This document shows, one piece after another, positions 17,252 through 26,684 of a stretch of 64,000 bases of DNA; the first letter of the stretch is position 1, and each line of letters begins with the position of its first letter. The notes beneath the pieces were generated by a model. That model saw only the letters and a program-made list of their open reading frames with translations. It searched no databases and was not told where the DNA came from. The DNA is from Alphaproteobacteria bacterium (GTDB taxonomy: Bacteria; Pseudomonadota; Alphaproteobacteria; Sphingomonadales; Sphingomonadaceae). The stretch is taken from NCBI GenBank assembly GCA_018823325.1, contig JAHJIJ010000006.1:124001-188000 (forward strand), given 5' to 3'. Position numbers and translations under genes: made by a program.

Positions 17252-19597
17252 TCAGGCTGTAAACAGCTCCTTGCGGATGATCGCATGGACGCCCCAATTG
17301 CCATTGGCCACCTGCGAGATGCCGAAGTCGACGCCGACCGAAAGCAGCGAGATCGTCTCGTCTTCGGTCAGGTTCTTGGTGGTCATCAGGAAGCGCCGTG
17401 CCTTGCGGAAGGCATCGCGCATCGCCGCGTCGATGGATGCGCGCTTGTAGACCTCGCTCTGCGCGTCCTCACCCAGCTCCTTGAGATAGTTCGGGTGGCT
17501 AAAGCCCATGATGACCCATTCGGTCTCCGTCTCGATCATCGGATAGTCGAGATCGCGCAGCTTGCCCGTCAACTCGCCGGCAGGGTGGCGGATCACCTGG
17601 ATGAGCGCCGTCATCGAGCACTCGATGGCTGTGCCGCACAGTTCGGAGTCACCCTGAGAAGCATGGGGGTCGCCGAGCGAGAGCAGCCCGCCGGAAACCT
17701 GCACCGGCAGGAACACGCTCGACCCCGGGCCGGTGCGCCAGTTGTCCATATTTCCACCGAAAGCACTGGGCGGAATGGTGTCAACCGGCTCGGCATGCGC
17801 CGGCGCCAGCGCAATCACACCGAAATGCGGGCGGATCGGGATCTCGACATTCTGCAGGATGTCGTAGTTGCGCTCGATCGTCTCGGGATCGACCGGCACG
17901 CCCGGATAGTCGTAGCGCTCATGGACGACACCGGACGGATCGGTCTGCGGCGTCCAGCGGTAGGAATAGACGGCATGGGCCGTCGGCCGGCGCTCGCCGC
18001 CAGATTCCACCTCGTAGATGGTCACGACTTCGCGGTTCTTCGGCTCGGTGAGCAGATCGTTGTAATGAAAGCCCCAGAAGGTCGCCGCATTGCTACCGAA
18101 TGACTTGCCCTGAAAGCGCGGATTGCCGCTCCGCCGTGGTTCAAGGCTGAGAATGCGGACCTCGATGATGTCGCCCGGCTCGGCGCCCTGAATGGCTATG
18201 GGGCCAGTGCAGATGTGGACGCCGAAGCCTTCGCCGGGGCCGCGGCCGAGCTGGCTGGCGTTCATCGGGCCGGCGCCCCGCCGCTCGATGGCTCGCCCGG
18301 TCTTGTCCCAGCGATAGACGCTTTCCGCGCCGTCATCACCTTCCACCATCCGCTCCGGGTCGTCATTGGCGTGATGCGTCAGCGTCTCCACCGTGACGAA
18401 GTCGCCCGACCGCACGCTGAGCGCCGGTTTGATCATCGAGCTGAAATAGCCCCAGTGCACGGTTCGCGGGCTGACCGGCAAATGATGATGCCGCACGGTG
18501 CCATCGTCACTTATCGGCAGAGGGTTCGCCGGAATGGCATCCGGAATGTCGGGCTCGATCCCGTCAGGCTCTTCCAGAAGGGCCTCAGAGATATCCTCGG
18601 CGGGGACGCGCTTTGTCGTCGGTCGGCCGCGACGAAGCATATCTGGGCCATGCTCACTCTCATCGGTCGCCGGCATCTTCCGATACTCGCGTGGCGAGAC
18701 GCCATATTGCTCGCGGAAGGCGCGGCTGAACGAGGCGGAATCGTTGAAGCCCCATTGGAAGAGAATGTCGGAGATCGACTTCTGGACATGGAGGGGGCTG
18801 CGCAGGTCGAGCCGGCACCGCTCCAGCCGCCGCACCTTCACATAATGGCCGAAGCTGTCGTCGATCGATTCGAACAGCTTCTGCAGGTAGCGTGGCGATA
18901 TCCCATGTTCGGCAGCGACTTGCTGATAATTGAGATTGGGGTCTGAGAGACGCATCTCGATCGTCTGGAAAATCCGCTCCAGCAGCGCCGCCCGCATGCC
19001 CGCTGCGCCACCCAGTGCCCGCGCCGGCGCATCGTTGAGCAGGCTGGCGAGGAGGAATTCCGGCAGGGCCAGTTCGACAGGCCGCAGTTCCTCGTCGGTC
19101 ACATCATTGCCCATGTCGGCGAGCGAGCGCAGCACGTTGGAGAGCAGGCGGGCAGGGCCGCTGTCTGCCGAGAGATGGCGCGGCTTTTCCGGGAGCAGTG
19201 CCTTGAGGCGCTGGTCCAGGGCACGGGGCGGGATCTTGAGGAGCAGGATGCGGTGGTCGCCCGTGAACTGGAGCGAGAGCGGCATCTCGCTGCGCGCACA
19301 CACCATATGGCCATCGTCGAGACTGAAACTCGTCGTGGCGTTCCGCGCGACGCTGGAACCATCGAGCGTGACGGCGAGCCAGAAGCAGCCCGGCTCATCG
19401 CGGAAGTCGATGGTGTATTCCTGGGGCGTGGCAAGCAGGCGGACGAAGACAATGCCATTGCCGCTCGTGAACTGGATCAGCTCGCCATAAAGCGTCGCTT
19501 CATCAGCTGCTTCGAGCGTGATCGATACGCGCTTGAGCGCAAAGCTCCAGGCGCTGAGTCGTTGTTCTTTGGGGTAGGCGTTGGTGGTTGAACGCAA
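17252..19597 (-). CDS. AraC regulator fused to acetamidase/formamidase
   Basis: One 781-aa reading frame joins two families. Residues 1-305 form an AraC-type regulator: a sensing region, then a double HTH with QQVAAEHGISPRYLQKLF and ISDILFQWGFNDSASFSRAFREQY. A polar linker (about 306-368) follows. Residues 369-781 form a full acetamidase/formamidase (TVHWGYFSSMIKPALSVRSGD, THHANDDPERM, GGNMDNWRTG, LGDPHASQGDSE, LLSVGVDFGISQVANG). No frameshift is needed. The likely TTG start at 19597 follows AGAGAAG; no ATG precedes residue 98. It is last in the minus-strand run. Separate amidase and AraC genes occur at 13810-15910. A regulator that itself hydrolyses its inducer is an attractive but unproven idea. 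Confidence 0.88.
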   Translation of the reverse strand: MRSTTNAYPKEQRLSAWSFALKRVSITLEAADEATLYGELIQFTSGNGIVFVRLLATPQEYTIDFRDEPGCFWLAVTLDGSSVARNATTSFSLDDGHMVCARSEMPLSLQFTGDHRILLLKIPPRALDQRLKALLPEKPRHLSADSGPARLLSNVLRSLADMGNDVTDEELRPVELALPEFLLASLLNDAPARALGGAAGMRAALLERIFQTIEMRLSDPNLNYQQVAAEHGISPRYLQKLFESIDDSFGHYVKVRRLERCRLDLRSPLHVQKSISDILFQWGFNDSASFSRAFREQYGVSPREYRKMPATDESEHGPDMLRRGRPTTKRVPAEDISEALLEEPDGIEPDIPDAIPANPLPISDDGTVRHHHLPVSPRTVHWGYFSSMIKPALSVRSGDFVTVETLTHHANDDPERMVEGDDGAESVYRWDKTGRAIERRGAGPMNASQLGRGPGEGFGVHICTGPIAIQGAEPGDIIEVRILSLEPRRSGNPRFQGKSFGSNAATFWGFHYNDLLTEPKNREVVTIYEVESGGERRPTAHAVYSYRWTPQTDPSGVVHERYDYPGVPVDPETIERNYDILQNVEIPIRPHFGVIALAPAHAEPVDTIPPSAFGGNMDNWRTGPGSSVFLPVQVSGGLLSLGDPHASQGDSELCGTAIECSMTALIQVIRHPAGELTGKLRDLDYPMIETETEWVIMGFSHPNYLKELGEDAQSEVYKRASIDAAMRDAFRKARRFLMTTKNLTEDETISLLSVGVDFGISQVANGNWGVHAIIRKELFTA

Positions 19598-19695
19598 GGG
19601 GCTTCTCTGTGTGAGTGCGCCTCTCCCGGTCTTTTATCTGCCCGCCAAGATGGGCGCACAGTCCAGCCGGGTCAATCCATCATGGGAACCTTGTG

Positions 19696-21096
19696 TCAGA
19701 ATGGCGCATCTCTGTTGCCATAAACCGATGATATCGTAGCGGAAGTGGGGCCATCCTCCGCCCGCCCGCACACGGCGAGCATGGTGAGGGCATAGATCAG
19801 TGCGCTCGAATGCAGGTCTTGCGGGGTCGGTCGCCAGCGCGGCATGCCCGTTGTGATGGCGGGAATGCCCTGCATGTTGAACACATTGTGGTCCCGCCAC
19901 ATGCTTGAGTAGACCGGATGTGCGCGGGCGACCGGCTCGGCGCGGGCGAGGCGCGTGGCGGCGTCAACAGCGCCTGCGAGCGGGGCCACTTCATCGGCAT
20001 CGGCCACGAAACCATGGCGCACCACCATCGGCTCGACATCGAAACTGTCGAGATCGACTTTGCGCATGGCGGCAACGATCTGGTGATAGGCCTGAGCGGA
20101 CTTCTGCCCCGGTGCGAGGCACACCTCCACATAGATCGCACAGACCTCCGTGCCGGCGCCATAGTCGGTAGGCATGCCAGCGCGCACGGAAGCGATCTGC
20201 GTCTTCGGCAGAGAGAGGCCACCGGCCGTTTCGAACACGCCTTGCTCCTCCCACTGGCGGCCCCACTGATGCAAGGCCTCGATTACCGGGCCGAGCCGGT
20301 AGATCGGGTTCAGGTGATCGGCGACCGCTTCCGGTGTCTCCAGAATCGGGGTGAACATCCCTGTCCCGAAGATGCGGACGCGGAAGAGGGCGTAGCCGCA
20401 GCCTTGCCAGGTCAGGCCGAAATCGGTGCCTTCCGCAGCAATCGCATAATCGGGCGCGACGCCGCCGTGGTGGAAGAGATAATGGGCGCCGATGTCCTTG
20501 CCGAGATAGTCGATGCCGGAGAATTCCTCGATCGGTTCGGGGCCGATCTCGCCGGGGCAGGCCGTGAGCCAGGTCTTGCCTGCGAGGCCGATGCCGGCCT
20601 TCTTCAGCGCCTTGGCCGCCATAAGGAAGCACGCCATGGGGCCACGATCGTTGGAGATGGGGAAGCCGCGCAGGCGGCCATCCTCGTCGAGCCAGCATTT
20701 GGTCCACTCAGGATCGCGCAGGGTCGTCTCGCGATAGCGGAACTTGTCCTGCGACATGTCGCCACTGGGACTCTCGGTATCCAGATGCGCCGTGAAAAGC
20801 AGGTTGGCGCCGGTGCCGAGGCCACCATATTCGCCAATGATGTTTGGGCGCTCCGGGGTCGCTCCCGCGCGACGAGGCTGGAACCCCTCCCGGTCCATCC
20901 ACTCGTAGATATATTGCGCGGCAGCGGCTTCCTCGCGGGAGCGGCTGGGGATATTGCCGAGCTCAAGCGCGAGCGCGACCAGTTCATCCTGGTCGATCGC
21001 CGCGGCAATCGCTTCTTTCTCTGCCTCGCTGACTTGATAGGGCGCGGCTGCGGGATTGGTGAACATGGCTTCTGGCTTTGGCTGTGCTTGTCTCAT
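19696..21096 (-). CDS. M20-family metallopeptidase/amidohydrolase
   Basis: The 466-aa protein resembles zinc-dependent M20 deacylases and dipeptidases. A metal-binding His and Asp sit in LLFTAHLDTESPSGD. GEIGPEPIEEF carries the acidic residues expected near the second metal site. Substrates of the family are N-acyl amino acids, carbamoyl amino acids or dipeptides. ATG 21096 lies 4 nt after the MFS stop, although ATG 21066 is also possible. It belongs to the minus-strand operon and likely removes an acyl or carbamoyl group from a nitrogen compound. Confidence 0.82.
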   Translation of the reverse strand: MRQAQPKPEAMFTNPAAAPYQVSEAEKEAIAAAIDQDELVALALELGNIPSRSREEAAAAQYIYEWMDREGFQPRRAGATPERPNIIGEYGGLGTGANLLFTAHLDTESPSGDMSQDKFRYRETTLRDPEWTKCWLDEDGRLRGFPISNDRGPMACFLMAAKALKKAGIGLAGKTWLTACPGEIGPEPIEEFSGIDYLGKDIGAHYLFHHGGVAPDYAIAAEGTDFGLTWQGCGYALFRVRIFGTGMFTPILETPEAVADHLNPIYRLGPVIEALHQWGRQWEEQGVFETAGGLSLPKTQIASVRAGMPTDYGAGTEVCAIYVEVCLAPGQKSAQAYHQIVAAMRKVDLDSFDVEPMVVRHGFVADADEVAPLAGAVDAATRLARAEPVARAHPVYSSMWRDHNVFNMQGIPAITTGMPRWRPTPQDLHSSALIYALTMLAVCGRAEDGPTSATISSVYGNRDAPF

Positions 21097-21100
21097 TTTC

Positions 21101-22336
21101 TTATGCTGCCAAGGCGGGCTCGGCATCCTCTGTTGATTCTTGTTGAGGGTTTTCGGGCGCCCGAAGCAAGACCAAAGCGGCAACGAAGATGAACCCGAGC
21201 ACTCCGCAGCCAAGGAAGACGAGCATGAAGCCCCCCGTTTCATCGCGAATGATGCCGCCGAGCGCCGGGCCGATGGCCGCTGCCGTCGAGATCAGGCTCA
21301 TCGTGGAATAAAGTTCCAGATTGGAGCGCTTGCCGAACAGATTAAGCATCAGCATCGCGGTGCTGACATAGCTGAAGCCGAAGCCGACGCCCAAGCCGAT
21401 GACTGCCAGCGAGACAGTGAACAGATTGCCGCCGATCATGAGCGCGATGACGCCCAGCGACGTCGCGCTAATGGAGAGCAGAGTGAGCTCGCGCGCGCCG
21501 ATTTTCTCACCTGCCATGCCTGCGATCATCGAACCGGCAGCACTGATGAGAGCGATCGCACTCATCACGGTCGCCGCAGCGCCCATGGTCAGGCCGGTTT
21601 CAGTAAGGTGCTGGACGGCAAAGCCGTGAACGGTCGTGTTGATGAGCAGGAAGGACGTGTAAACACCGACCACGATATAATATTGGACCGTGCGCATCGC
21701 TGCTTTGGCAGTCCATCCATCCGTGGCCATCGCCTTTTCGGGTTTGGCGCTCACCTCGACATCGCCAGGACGATCGCTTGTGACGACAGCTGCGAACATC
21801 GAGAGGATGACGGCGGCAATCGCGGCCGCCCACCAGTAATGTCGCCACTCGCCGGTGAGTTCCTGTGTCGCCCAGGCAATCAGTGGACCAACGACCGCAC
21901 CCATGCCCCCGGCCGTGAAATATACGCCCATAGCGGTCGAGCGCTTCTGGAAGGAATGTGAAATCACATTCACGCCACCCGTAGTGCCGCACATCGAGAA
22001 GCCGACGCCGAGGAACATCGTGCCGATGAAGTAAACGAGGGCGGTCGTGGTGGCCGCCAGGCACATGAAACCCGTCAGCAGAAGCGCGCCCCCGATCATC
22101 ATTGTCTTGGACACGCCAAGGCGGCGGATCGATATGGCTGGAGCCAGACTGGACAGGCCACAGGCAACGCCCAGGAAAGTGAAGCCCAGCCCGGCAACGG
22201 CCCAGGCCCACCCCATTTCCTCAACCATGTACGGAAGGACCACGCCTAATCCATTGAAGGTGAAAGCATTCAGCATGAAAAACAGCAGGCTGAACGCTCC
22301 TAGAGCGAGGTATTTTTTCCGTCCTTCATAGGTCAT
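21101..22336 (-). CDS. MFS transporter
   Basis: This 411-aa inner-membrane protein has about 12 hydrophobic segments, starting with YLALGAFSLLFFMLNAFTFNG. It lacks a signal peptide. Major facilitator family members carry small organic acids or drugs, so the substrate cannot be read from sequence. It lies directly upstream of the M20 gene (4-nt gap) and 97 nt after the second MFS gene, suggesting import of the pathway substrate. Confidence 0.87.
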   Translation of the reverse strand: MTYEGRKKYLALGAFSLLFFMLNAFTFNGLGVVLPYMVEEMGWAWAVAGLGFTFLGVACGLSSLAPAISIRRLGVSKTMMIGGALLLTGFMCLAATTTALVYFIGTMFLGVGFSMCGTTGGVNVISHSFQKRSTAMGVYFTAGGMGAVVGPLIAWATQELTGEWRHYWWAAAIAAVILSMFAAVVTSDRPGDVEVSAKPEKAMATDGWTAKAAMRTVQYYIVVGVYTSFLLINTTVHGFAVQHLTETGLTMGAAATVMSAIALISAAGSMIAGMAGEKIGARELTLLSISATSLGVIALMIGGNLFTVSLAVIGLGVGFGFSYVSTAMLMLNLFGKRSNLELYSTMSLISTAAAIGPALGGIIRDETGGFMLVFLGCGVLGFIFVAALVLLRAPENPQQESTEDAEPALAA

Positions 22337-22433
22337 GCAGCGACTCGCCTATCTGGAGTATGTGCATGAAAGATGCCGGTTTGGTCGGGTTGCTGTCTTG
22401 ACGTGGGGCGTCCTGTCACTTGGCGCGCCGCTT

Positions 22434-23741
22434 TCAGGCCTCGCCGGATGCGGGCACCTTCTCAGGTTCGTCAGCATAAGCCGGCAGGAGGAAGAGAAGC
22501 AGGCTGCCGACGGCCATGACGCCAATGGAGACAAGCACTGCCAATCGATAATGGCCGAGCAGATCGAAGCTCAGATCCATGAGAACCGGCGTAATGCCCT
22601 GCGCCCCGATCACGGCCGAGTACATCACCCCGATGATGACACCGAAGCTGCGCAAGCCGAAATAGCGCGCGATGTAGTAGGGCAGCGCGCCGAACTGAGC
22701 GCCGAGCGCAATGCCGAGGCACAGGCCGGCGACGGGAAGCAGGGCGCCAAAAGGAGAGAATTCGAGCAGGAGCAGCCCGACAATCGCCAGCGCATACATC
22801 GGCACGACCACGCGAGGGCCGCGGCTTTTGTCGAGGACTCGCCCGGTGAAGATCTGCCAGAGCGAACCGGTCAATGCGAACAGGCTGACGATCGCGGTGC
22901 CGGTCGCCAGCCCATAGCCCCGGTCGGCAAGAATTGGCACGACATGGCTGAGGACGGCAATCATGGTTCCGCCGCCGGCGGCAATTGCGATGAGGATCAG
23001 CCAGAATGGCGCTGTGCCGATTGCCTGGCGAAGAGTCATGCCCTCGATCAGCGGGGCAGGGCGATCCGAGATCGCATCGCGAAGGCCGGACTCAGTGGCT
23101 TTTCGGGGTGCGTCGCGCAGGAGGAAGAAAAAGATCGGGAACCCGACGCACAGAATGAGCGCGCCAATGCCAAGATAGCCGGCGCGCCAGCCTGCAGTCG
23201 AGACGATCAGGGCGGTCATGATCGGCACACAAACCGATCCGATCCCATTGCCCAGTCCGGCGCTGATCCCCAGTGCGGTGCCCCTGTTCTTGTCAAACCA
23301 CTCCGCCACCAAACGGGAGAAGACTGAGGTTGCTGGCAGCGATCCGAAAAGGCTGATTGCCAGGAAGTTCAGATAAAACAGAACCAGATTGCCATTGGTG
23401 AGCGCGAGGCACGCAACTGAAAGGGCGAACAGGACATTGCCCAGGAGCACCATGTTGCGCGTGCCGTGGCGATCTGCATAGCGACCGGCGAGCGGATAGA
23501 TGATCGCACTCACCACCGCCAGAATGGCGAGCACCATGGAGATGCTTGAGCGCTGCCAGCCGAATTCCTGTGACAGGGGGACGAGGAAGGTGCCGAAGAC
23601 GGCGTGGACCGTCGCGGTCTTGCCCAGCGCATTGCCTGCCGTTGTAGCGATAAGGACGCCGGTTCTGCGTTTCCCGAGCAGGGCGGATTCGGTCGCGGGA
23701 ACATGTGCTGCGTGGAGGCTGAGGCCTGGCTGCGCCGTCAT
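22434..23741 (-). CDS. MFS transporter
   Basis: This 435-aa protein has about 12 transmembrane segments. The motif GRYADRHGTRNMVLLG between helices 2 and 3 matches the MFS signature GxxxDRxGxR. The start ATG at 23741 overlaps the isochorismatase stop as ATGA, so translation is probably coupled. It differs clearly from the MFS protein encoded downstream and may carry another substrate or product. Confidence 0.88.
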   Translation of the reverse strand: MTAQPGLSLHAAHVPATESALLGKRRTGVLIATTAGNALGKTATVHAVFGTFLVPLSQEFGWQRSSISMVLAILAVVSAIIYPLAGRYADRHGTRNMVLLGNVLFALSVACLALTNGNLVLFYLNFLAISLFGSLPATSVFSRLVAEWFDKNRGTALGISAGLGNGIGSVCVPIMTALIVSTAGWRAGYLGIGALILCVGFPIFFFLLRDAPRKATESGLRDAISDRPAPLIEGMTLRQAIGTAPFWLILIAIAAGGGTMIAVLSHVVPILADRGYGLATGTAIVSLFALTGSLWQIFTGRVLDKSRGPRVVVPMYALAIVGLLLLEFSPFGALLPVAGLCLGIALGAQFGALPYYIARYFGLRSFGVIIGVMYSAVIGAQGITPVLMDLSFDLLGHYRLAVLVSIGVMAVGSLLLFLLPAYADEPEKVPASGEA

Positions 23742-24394
23742 GATCTCCAAGCCGCCTTCACGGCTTGCGTGTCCGCAACCAAAGCGCAGTTCTTGCTGAG
23801 CACTCGCAGCGTCGCTTCATGCAGGCCGGGTTCATAAGCAGCCGTTGCGTCGGAGACGACGAATACGTTGAAATTGCGGTGAAAGGCGGAGCGGGCTGCG
23901 GCATCCACGCAGCAATCGGTGCTGAGGCCGGTAATCAACAGCGTGTCGATCCCACGGCTGCGCAGCTCCTCCTCCATATCGGTGCCGTAGAAACAATCAT
24001 ACAGCACTTTCTCGACCTCGATGTCGCCCGGTTCGGGGAACAGCCTGTAATAATCGGCACCGTGGCCCTTGCGGCAAATACCCTGCCCACCGGGCTGTCC
24101 GCGCCGCGCGTAGAACGTCTTGAGGGCGTCGGAGTCCGTTTCCTCTGTGGTGACGACCCGCACGAAGGCAAGGGTCGCTCCCGCAGCGCGCGCGGTGGAG
24201 ACAAGCTCCTCCGCCTTGTCGATGGCGGCATGGGGCTCGGACATATCGACCCCATATTGCCCCAGGAGCCCTTGCGGCGCGGCCCAGTCGACCTGAATGT
24301 CCACGATTACCAGTGCCGTCCGCTCGGGCGCAATCATCTCGGCAAGATCGCTCGCCGCAACGTGCGGGATGTCCGCGAGGGCCAGATCAGGCAT
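23738..24394 (-). CDS. Isochorismatase-like cysteine hydrolase (RutB-like)
   Basis: The 218-aa protein has the family layout. The catalytic Asp is in VIVDIQVDWAAPQG, the Lys in EKVLYDCFYGTD, and the nucleophilic Cys in TGLSTDCCVDAAARSAFHRNFNVFVVSDA. RutB of this family hydrolyses ureidoacrylate peracid after RutA opens the pyrimidine ring. The gene overlaps the end of the RutA-like gene by 8 nt, which supports a paired role, but assignment to uracil itself is not proven. Confidence 0.85.
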   Translation of the reverse strand: MPDLALADIPHVAASDLAEMIAPERTALVIVDIQVDWAAPQGLLGQYGVDMSEPHAAIDKAEELVSTARAAGATLAFVRVVTTEETDSDALKTFYARRGQPGGQGICRKGHGADYYRLFPEPGDIEVEKVLYDCFYGTDMEEELRSRGIDTLLITGLSTDCCVDAAARSAFHRNFNVFVVSDATAAYEPGLHEATLRVLSKNCALVADTQAVKAAWRS

Positions 24395-25505
24395 GGACGG
24401 GGACCTTGCCGGGGAAACGTTCGCGCAACACCGGCAGGACTTTTTTGCCGAAGATCGGGATGTCCTTCATATAGTCGGGGAAGATCAGCATCAGACCGTC
24501 CGTGCCGGAGACCTCGAACAGTTCGGTGAGCTTTTCGATCACGGTTTCGGGGGTGCCGATGACATGCGGCGTCATGAAGCCGGCGCGGCTCTTCCTGGTG
24601 AAATCGTTTTCCTTGCCGATCTCGCTGTCCAGAAATCCGTAGGCGCGCATCATGCCGTGCAGGGCGCCCTCGTCGAAGCCGTCGCGAATGGACTGGGCGA
24701 ATGCCTCGGCCTCGGCATCCGTTTCGCCGAACACCGGGGTCATCATCGAGTAGGTACGGATCGTCTTGCCGAGGTCGGCGGCGACCCCCTTCGCCTTTTC
24801 GCTGGCGGTCTTCAGTTCTTCAGGAGAACCGCCGGAGAGGAAGATTGCATCGACCTCGTCCGCCGAGAAGCGCATGCCCTTGCCAGATGTGCCGGCGCAG
24901 ACGAGGAAAGGCCGGGTAGAAGGCGTCGGGAGCGAACGGCAATCCTCAAGCGAGAAATACTTCCCTGCCTTGGTGATCGACTCTCCGGTCCAAAGAGCCT
25001 TGATGGCCTGAATCCATTCATAAGCCAGATCGTAGCGCTCGTCGTGATTCACATCGTCTCGCCACGCGCCCATCTGCGCGAACTCATCCTTGTATGAACC
25101 TGTGACGATGTTCAGGCCTGCCCGCCCACCGCTGATCTGGTCGAGGGTCGCCACCATCTTGGCGACGACACCGGGATTTTGCAGCAAGGTGTGGACCGTG
25201 CCCCAGACTTTTACCCGGTTCGTTGCCTCTGCCACGCCGGCAATGGTGAGGTAGGAGTCGAGCTGATAGTCCCAATGCTCGGTTTCGCCGCCGAAGCCAC
25301 GATACTTCGCCATTGCCATGGCAAAATCGAGACCATGTTTCTCGGTCAGCACTGCCGCATCCCGGCAATAAGCGTAGGACGCGTCGATCTGCGGCTTGTT
25401 CTTCGAGAGGATCCAGCCACCATTGGCGATGGGAAGGAAAACGCCCAGATCCTTCCCGCCAGTGTCGGAGGGCAACCCGAAGGGCGTCGGCGTCATATCG
25501 CTCAT
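24387..25505 (-). CDS. LLM-class flavin-dependent monooxygenase (RutA-like)
   Basis: This 372-aa protein has the bacterial luciferase fold. Segments such as GVFLPIANGGWILSKNKPQ, KYRGFGGETEHWDYQLDS and DQISGGRAGLNIVTG closely resemble pyrimidine monooxygenase RutA as known from E. coli. RutA-type enzymes open ring amides with FMNH2 and oxygen. ATG 25505 is chosen because GGGA lies about 12 nt upstream; a GTG at 25538 is possible. A flavin reductase is not adjacent. The RutB-like gene follows with an 8-nt overlap. Confidence 0.88.
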   Translation of the reverse strand: MSDMTPTPFGLPSDTGGKDLGVFLPIANGGWILSKNKPQIDASYAYCRDAAVLTEKHGLDFAMAMAKYRGFGGETEHWDYQLDSYLTIAGVAEATNRVKVWGTVHTLLQNPGVVAKMVATLDQISGGRAGLNIVTGSYKDEFAQMGAWRDDVNHDERYDLAYEWIQAIKALWTGESITKAGKYFSLEDCRSLPTPSTRPFLVCAGTSGKGMRFSADEVDAIFLSGGSPEELKTASEKAKGVAADLGKTIRTYSMMTPVFGETDAEAEAFAQSIRDGFDEGALHGMMRAYGFLDSEIGKENDFTRKSRAGFMTPHVIGTPETVIEKLTELFEVSGTDGLMLIFPDYMKDIPIFGKKVLPVLRERFPGKVPVHA

Positions 25506-25579
25506 ATCGTCAATCCCGTGATCTGTGTCGACGTGCACCTTATCGCGCCGACCGATCCATTCTTGACCATCAGCGCATA

Positions 25580-26518
25580 TTATATTGGTCGGCTGCCAGT
25601 GACGTGCGTGGCAATGAACGCTTCAATTTCGCTACGAAGTGGCATCGCCGGGATGGCGCCCGGCTTTTGCGTGCAAAGCGCAGCGGCCGCGCTGGCAAAG
25701 GTCAGCAACCCCTCGTCAGTAACGCCTGCCTCCCCGGCTTGATCCAGCATGGCGCAGAGCGCGCCGACAAAGCAGTCGCCGGCGCCGATGGCATCCAGCG
25801 GCACGACAGGGAAGGCTGGGACGTGAACGGCGCTGTCTGCCCGTACGGCGATCGCGCCCGACGCGCCGAGTGTGACAACGATGAGCTGATTCTCCCTGCA
25901 AATCAGCGCACGCGCCGCCAGGGCCTCCTGCGGCGTCGATGGGGGGCGGTCCAAATCGAGAAAAACAGCCAGCTCATGCTGGTTCACGATCAGAATATCG
26001 GTCAGCGCGAAGAGGCTTATCGCTTCAGGAAGGGCAGGGGCAGCGTTCAGAACACGCCGGGTCTGCCCGTCGCCGGGGGCGGCAAAAAAAGTGGCTACGG
26101 TTGCGACCGGCACTTCGAGCTGAGCCACGCGTATCTCCGTGTCTGCGACTGCTCCGACCATGGCTGGAGACAGTGAAGTATTCGCGCCGGACGCCACGAT
26201 GATCTGATTTTCACCGGACCGGTCGACCGCGATATAGGCCGCTCCCGTGAGCGCCCCCTCAATTGTCGCAATGTCCTTCGTCGTCACGTCCGCCGCCGCC
26301 AATTGCGCAACCATCCATGCGCCGGACTCGTCGTCGCCCACCGCACCGATCATCCGCACAGCGGCGCCGGCGCGCGCAGCAGCGACGGCCTGATTGGCCC
26401 CCTTGCCGCCCGGCAGGCGTGCCGATGCCAGGGCAAGGATCGTCTCGCCCGGCCGAGGCAGCGCCTCAACGGACTGAATGAGGTCCACATTGATCGAACC
26501 TGCAACCACGATGGGCAT
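25580..26518 (-). CDS. Ribokinase-like carbohydrate kinase (PfkB family)
   Basis: The 312-aa kinase has the two PfkB signatures: ARLPGGKGANQAVAAARAGA near residues 38-55 and DAIGAGDCFVGAL near the C-terminus, where Asp is the catalytic base. VTLGASGAIAV matches the ATP-binding loop. AGGAGG lies 8 nt before ATG 26518. It is first in the minus-strand run. Ribose release from a nucleoside substrate would explain its presence next to RutA/RutB-like genes, but this is inference. Confidence 0.88.
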   Translation of the reverse strand: MPIVVAGSINVDLIQSVEALPRPGETILALASARLPGGKGANQAVAAARAGAAVRMIGAVGDDESGAWMVAQLAAADVTTKDIATIEGALTGAAYIAVDRSGENQIIVASGANTSLSPAMVGAVADTEIRVAQLEVPVATVATFFAAPGDGQTRRVLNAAPALPEAISLFALTDILIVNQHELAVFLDLDRPPSTPQEALAARALICRENQLIVVTLGASGAIAVRADSAVHVPAFPVVPLDAIGAGDCFVGALCAMLDQAGEAGVTDEGLLTFASAAAALCTQKPGAIPAMPLRSEIEAFIATHVTGSRPI

Positions 26519-26684
26519 GCCAGCCTCCTTCTCAGCCGGCAGGCTCTCAGCATGATCGGGCCGGTCCCACAACCTTCCCGCAGTGATGTGCGCCAGACGA
26601 CAACAATTGCGGTCTGCCGCGCAAAGCGCTGCCCCATGGGAGGCGTACACAGCTTCTCATCACGGCAACGAAGGTGAACGACAC
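26519..26684. promoter_or_regulatory. Divergent promoter region
   Basis: These 166 bases separate the start of the minus-strand run (kinase) from the plus-strand SDR gene, so promoters for both must lie here or nearby. No clear -35/-10 pair or operator could be picked with confidence. Confidence 0.4.

Noticed and set aside
22335..23327. 330-codon plus-strand frame
   Set aside because: It is antisense to the MFS gene and extremely hydrophilic, as expected for the complement of membrane-protein codons.
25538..25579. GTG start at 25538 for the LLM monooxygenase
   Set aside because: The only purine-rich segment directly abuts the GTG, while ATG 25505 has better spacing and starts closer to the conserved domain.
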